Shown here: piece by piece, positions 60,908-64,000 of the stretch
Layout of the letters: each line of letters starts with the position of its first letter
Position numbering within the stretch: the stretch's first letter is position 1
DNA from: Actinomycetota bacterium
Lineage (GTDB): Bacteria; Actinomycetota; Actinomycetes; Actinomycetales; Microbacteriaceae
Reading direction: 5' to 3'
Length of the DNA stretch: 64,000 nt
NCBI GenBank assembly: GCA_009702455.1
Contig: WLIA01000001.1
Span: 21,693-85,692 of the forward strand
The notes under the pieces: model-generated
Database searches by the model: none
Seen by the model: the letters and a program-made list of their open reading frames with translations, nothing else
Told to the model about the DNA's origin: nothing
Made by a program: the position numbers and the translations under genes

Positions 60908-62311
60908 ATGTCAGCAATGAGGCTCGAACACGACCTGCTTGGCGAATTAGAAGTTCCGGCAGACGCATACTGGGGAATTCACACCGCTAGGGCAGTCGCA
61001 AACTTTCCAATTTCCGGCGTTCCAATTGCGCATTACAGAAGCCTGATTAAAGCTCTAGCGCTAGTCAAAGAAGCCGCCGCCGACGCGAATTTCAAAGTCG
61101 GTGAACTCGATGCAGACGTTCACAAATTTATTGTTGCCGCCTGCCGAGATGTAGCCGAAGGTGCACTCGACAGCTCATTTGTCGTCGATGCGATTCAGGG
61201 TGGTGCCGGCACAAGCACAAACATGAACGCGAACGAAGTGATCGCAAATCGCGCGCTCGAACTAGCGGGCTTTGCCAAGGGTGATTACGAGCAAATTCAT
61301 CCGCTCAATCATGTAAACATGTCGCAGTCGACCAACGATGTTTACCCAACCGCACTCAAGGTTGCTTTGATTCTAGAAATTCGTGAATTGATTCAAGCCA
61401 TGGATTACCTGCGCAACGAATTCGCCAGCAAGGCAACCGAGTTTCGCGGCGTAATAAAAATGGGCCGCACCCAGTTGCAAGATGCGGTGCCGATGACCCT
61501 CGGTCAAGAGTTTGCGGCTTTCGCACGCATGACCATGGAAGACGAACAACGTCTTCGCGAGTTGGTTCCGCTGCTCTGCGAGATCAACCTCGGCGGCACA
61601 GCCATCGGCACGCAGTTGAATGCACCGGCCGGGTATGTTGCGGCAGTTACCGAGCGCCTTGGCGAATTAACCAAGATTGATTTCGAAAGCGCGGCCGACA
61701 TGGTCGAGGCGACCCAAGACGCCGGAGTCTTCGTTATGGTTTCGGGAGTCTTGAAGCGTGTTGCCGTGAAGCTCTCAAAAACCTCTAACGACTTGCGTCT
61801 GCTGTCTAGCGGCCCGCGCGCAGGCTTTGGCGAAATCAACCTGCCGCCGATGCAGGCTGGCTCTTCGATAATGCCCGGCAAGGTGAACCCCGTTATTCCA
61901 GAGGTGGTCAACCAGGTTGCCTTTGCGGTCATTGGCTACGACCTAACCGTCACCATGGCGGCAGAGGCTGGCCAGCTTCAACTCAACGCCTTCGAGCCAA
62001 TCATGTGTCGAGCACTGATGATGGGAATCACCCAGTTGAAGGCGGCTTGCTACATTCTGGCCGATCGCTGCATTTCTGGCATAACCGCCAATGAGGAGCA
62101 GCTGAGACTCAGCGTTGAAAACTCGATTGGTCTTGTAACGGCACTATCGCCGATGCTCGGCTACGAAAACGCGACCCTGGTGGCAAAGCGAGCCCAACTC
62201 GAAGGCAAGACCGTGCGCGAGGTGGTCGTCGACCTCAGTTTGATGACCGTCGACGAATTCGAATCGATTCTTGGCGATGTCGACCGGCTAGCCGGCCCAC
62301 CCCAGGGCTAA
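60908..62311 (+). CDS. aspA: Aspartate ammonia-lyase
   Basis: The 467-aa enzyme deaminates aspartate to fumarate. The superfamily signature GSSIMPGKVNPVIPE is present (about residues 318-332). Others are the AspA-type N-terminus RLEHDLLGELEVPADAYWGIHTARAVANF, QGGAGTSTNMNANEVIANRALEL and HVNMSQSTNDVYPTALKVAL. These favour AspA over fumarase C or argininosuccinate lyase. ATG 60917 would be an alternative start. Its end overlaps the convergent CopC gene by 4 nt. Confidence 0.93.
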   Translation: MSAMRLEHDLLGELEVPADAYWGIHTARAVANFPISGVPIAHYRSLIKALALVKEAAADANFKVGELDADVHKFIVAACRDVAEGALDSSFVVDAIQGGAGTSTNMNANEVIANRALELAGFAKGDYEQIHPLNHVNMSQSTNDVYPTALKVALILEIRELIQAMDYLRNEFASKATEFRGVIKMGRTQLQDAVPMTLGQEFAAFARMTMEDEQRLRELVPLLCEINLGGTAIGTQLNAPAGYVAAVTERLGELTKIDFESAADMVEATQDAGVFVMVSGVLKRVAVKLSKTSNDLRLLSSGPRAGFGEINLPPMQAGSSIMPGKVNPVIPEVVNQVAFAVIGYDLTVTMAAEAGQLQLNAFEPIMCRALMMGITQLKAACYILADRCISGITANEEQLRLSVENSIGLVTALSPMLGYENATLVAKRAQLEGKTVREVVVDLSLMTVDEFESILGDVDRLAGPPQG

Positions 62312-62913
62312 TCCTTGTAGAGAACCTTCGGCTTCTTTGCCGCATTCTTCTCTTTGATTCGAACAGCAACCGCGCCGGCAACAGTGCCGATGACGATGAA
62401 GCTAGCGCCAATCAAGAGTCCGGTGAATGCGCTGTCCTCAGCGCCAGTCGTTCTTGTTCCGTCAGCGGTGACAGTTGGTGCCGATGAGTCAAGCAGCGTT
62501 GCACACGCAATCTGTTCGGCGGTCTCTTGCTCGTAGCCAGAAGTGTTGGTCACCGAGAACTTGAAAGTGCCTTCGATGGCGTGACCATCGTTGCCAACCG
62601 AGCGCCAGTCAACCGTGTAGTCACCGGGTTTAGCCAGCGAGGTTATGCTCCAGAGGGTTGCTCCAGAAGCTTCGAGGCAGCCAACCGGCTGAACGTTGCC
62701 CTGCGAGTCACTGACTCTGACTTCAAAACCCTCATTGCGATCATTTGCCATGACGTCGGAAGAAAAGTCGACCATAACTCCAATTTGGCCGGCTTCGACG
62801 GTTTCACCCGATGCGGGATAGGTGCCGATTACCTCGTCATGAGCGAATGCACTAGGAGCAACAAAGAGAGTTGCTGCGAGCGCGATTATTGAAGCAAATT
62901 TGAGTTTTTTCAT
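62308..62913 (-). CDS. CopC-domain copper-binding secreted/membrane protein
   Basis: The 201-aa protein has a signal peptide (FASIIALAATLFVAPSAFA). Cleavage would give a mature N-terminal His (HDEVIGTYP), the first Cu(II) ligand of CopC; the second His lies in VGNDGHAIEGTFKFSV. One cysteine pair (VGCLEAS, QIACATLL) and a C-terminal membrane helix (AFTGLLIGASFIVIGTVAGAVAV) with basic tail anchor it. It likely binds copper at the cell surface. No CopD permease gene is adjacent. Confidence 0.9.
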   Translation of the reverse strand: MKKLKFASIIALAATLFVAPSAFAHDEVIGTYPASGETVEAGQIGVMVDFSSDVMANDRNEGFEVRVSDSQGNVQPVGCLEASGATLWSITSLAKPGDYTVDWRSVGNDGHAIEGTFKFSVTNTSGYEQETAEQIACATLLDSSAPTVTADGTRTTGAEDSAFTGLLIGASFIVIGTVAGAVAVRIKEKNAAKKPKVLYKD

Positions 62914-62999
62914 GGTCTAAGTCTAAGAGCCGAATTGCTGTTGTGCTTTCGGGTCAAGTTAGAATTGATGTATTCAAAGCAAAAAGTCAGGAGTCAGTC

Positions 63000-64000
63000 G
63001 TGTCAGAAGGCAAGGCTAAGTTTGCATATTTGAAGCAGGTCGCCATCGGCGCAGCTTCGGGTGTTGCCACTCTGACTCTGATCATCGCCGGCTTTAGCAT
63101 CTCGGGTACGGCCACACCAATCAACAACTCAAGCTCTGACTCGGCAAACCCAGACGCTTCTGCTTCGCCGAGCGCAACGGCGACCCCAACCTTTGCTCGC
63201 ACCTGCAGCGTTGCCACCGAGTCGACCGACCCTAAGCTTGCAACCTTCGCAGCAGCGGTTATCAACCCAGCAACCGATGAGTTGCTTTTTGATCGCAGCA
63301 GCGAAGTGGGTGCTGCCCCGGCTTCAACGCAGAAGATGCTAACCGCGGCTGCCGCCTTGCAGGTGCTCGGCCCAAACTATCGAGTCGAAACCAAGGTCTA
63401 CCAAGACCCGGCTAACCTTTCGACCATTTATCTGGTCGGTGCCGGCGATCCAACCCTTTCGAGAACCCCAAACGGCAAGCAGTCTGTTTATCGCGATGCA
63501 CCCAAGCTGAGCGACCTTGCCGTGGCAGTTAATGCATCGCTGGCCGGTCAAGCCGTCAGCAAGATTGTGCTCGATTCAACCCTGTTTTCTGGCCCATCCT
63601 GGGAGCCAACCTGGGAGCGCAGCGAGCAAACTCAGGGCTACATGTCTGAGGTAACCGCGCTGCAGGTTGATGGTGACCGCAAGAATCCGGCTTCTGCCAC
63701 CTCGGCGAGAAGCACAACTCCGGTTGCCAACGCCGGCAAGTATTTCAAGACTGCACTCGGAACATCAGCGGCAGCCGCGGTGATTTCAGAAGCCAAGATG
63801 CCAGCGGGCATGAAGCAAATCGCAAGCGTCTATTCGCAACCGATTAGCCAGTGGGTGAAGCACATGCTGCTCACCTCAGACAACACCCAAGCCGAATACC
63901 TTGCCCGACTCGTTTCGCTCAAGCAGGGTTTCGACGGTTCGTTCAACTCGCTCAACGCCGCAATCAAGATGGGCTTGAACGCAACAATGCTGTCGTCTGC
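63000..64000 (+). CDS. Second PBP4/DacB-type D-Ala-D-Ala carboxypeptidase (3'-truncated by window edge)
   Basis: This gene is missing from the ORF track because it has no stop within the window. It starts with GTG 63000, with CAGGAG 6 nt upstream. It has one N-terminal membrane/signal helix (VAIGAASGVATLTLIIAGF), a Ser/Ala/Thr spacer, the SxxK motif as APASTQKMLTAAAAL, the YLVGAGDPTLSR segment and the SxN motif in MLLTSDNTQAEYLARL. Order and spacing match the paralogue at 59.5 kb. A -10 TAGAAT (62960-62965) lies upstream. The KTG motif must lie beyond the window. Confidence 0.9.
   Translation, partial: MSEGKAKFAYLKQVAIGAASGVATLTLIIAGFSISGTATPINNSSSDSANPDASASPSATATPTFARTCSVATESTDPKLATFAAAVINPATDELLFDRSSEVGAAPASTQKMLTAAAALQVLGPNYRVETKVYQDPANLSTIYLVGAGDPTLSRTPNGKQSVYRDAPKLSDLAVAVNASLAGQAVSKIVLDSTLFSGPSWEPTWERSEQTQGYMSEVTALQVDGDRKNPASATSARSTTPVANAGKYFKTALGTSAAAAVISEAKMPAGMKQIASVYSQPISQWVKHMLLTSDNTQAEYLARLVSLKQGFDGSFNSLNAAIKMGLNATMLSS

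Noticed and set aside
1-64000. CRISPR arrays, insertion sequences, rRNA or replication origin
   Set aside because: No regularly spaced repeats, transposase-like ORFs, rRNA sequence or DnaA-box clusters were noticed on either strand by reading.

Overview
The window looks like a chromosomal segment of a small, moderate-GC actinobacterium. Evidence is the Tad-type pilus locus next to topA-tmk-holB and acsA, a candidate 6C small RNA at the same locus as in mycobacteria, many GTG/TTG starts, promoters placed for leaderless mRNAs, and a short actinobacterial SRP RNA. A freshwater Microbacteriaceae-type genome (Rhodoluna/Aquiluna-like) is my best guess; this is inference without a database search.

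Layout. 1-5.2 kb: proton-translocating transhydrogenase pntAB (pntA cut by the left edge) and a MacAB-like ABC export operon. 5.3-9.5 kb: small membrane proteins, an XRE-regulated membrane operon (DUF418, small multidrug export family) and a Ste24-type M48 protease. 9.5-19.1 kb: an accessory block that begins inside a truncated ccdA-like gene and ends at tRNA-Ser(GGA). It holds a PadR/HAAS-type regulator pair and a sugar- or nucleoside-type ABC importer with a PfkB kinase, an ADP-ribosylglycohydrolase-family protein and a LacI regulator. 19.2-32.9 kb: housekeeping genes (M6-like protease, SRP RNA, dnaX, recR, lysC, asd, metallophosphoesterase, PBP1-type synthase, RidA, acetyltransferase, acsA). 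33.0-41.8 kb: candidate 6C RNA, minimal Tad locus, topA, tmk, holB, a secreted peptidase. 41.9-44.1 kb: tRNA-Thr(CGT) and a Trk/Ktr potassium uptake pair.

44.1-56.2 kb is the most striking part: a catabolic cluster. A leftward operon encodes aldehyde dehydrogenase, class III extradiol dioxygenase, FAH-family protein, ferredoxin and ferredoxin reductase. Around it lie a PuuD-like gamma-glutamyl hydrolase, a MarR regulator, a cytochrome P450, a class I glutamine amidotransferase, a glutamine-synthetase-like ligase, an acetoacetate-decarboxylase-family protein and an APC amine/amino-acid permease. All six regulatory regions of the cluster carry one inverted-repeat motif (consensus TYRTT-N8-AAYRA with a YCC core). 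At three or more promoters it directly follows the -10 hexamer, so I infer a single MarR-controlled regulon. The gene set suggests uptake of an aromatic or arylalkyl amine, gamma-glutamylation, P450 oxidation, release of glutamate and meta-cleavage. Known aniline or putrescine gamma-glutamyl pathways use other oxidising enzymes at this step.

56.2-64 kb: a P1B-type metal ATPase with a TPCP motif, an MBL/beta-CASP hydrolase, two PBP4-type carboxypeptidases (the second cut by the right edge) flanking aspA, and a CopC-like protein. I saw no CRISPR array, insertion sequence, integrase or replication origin.
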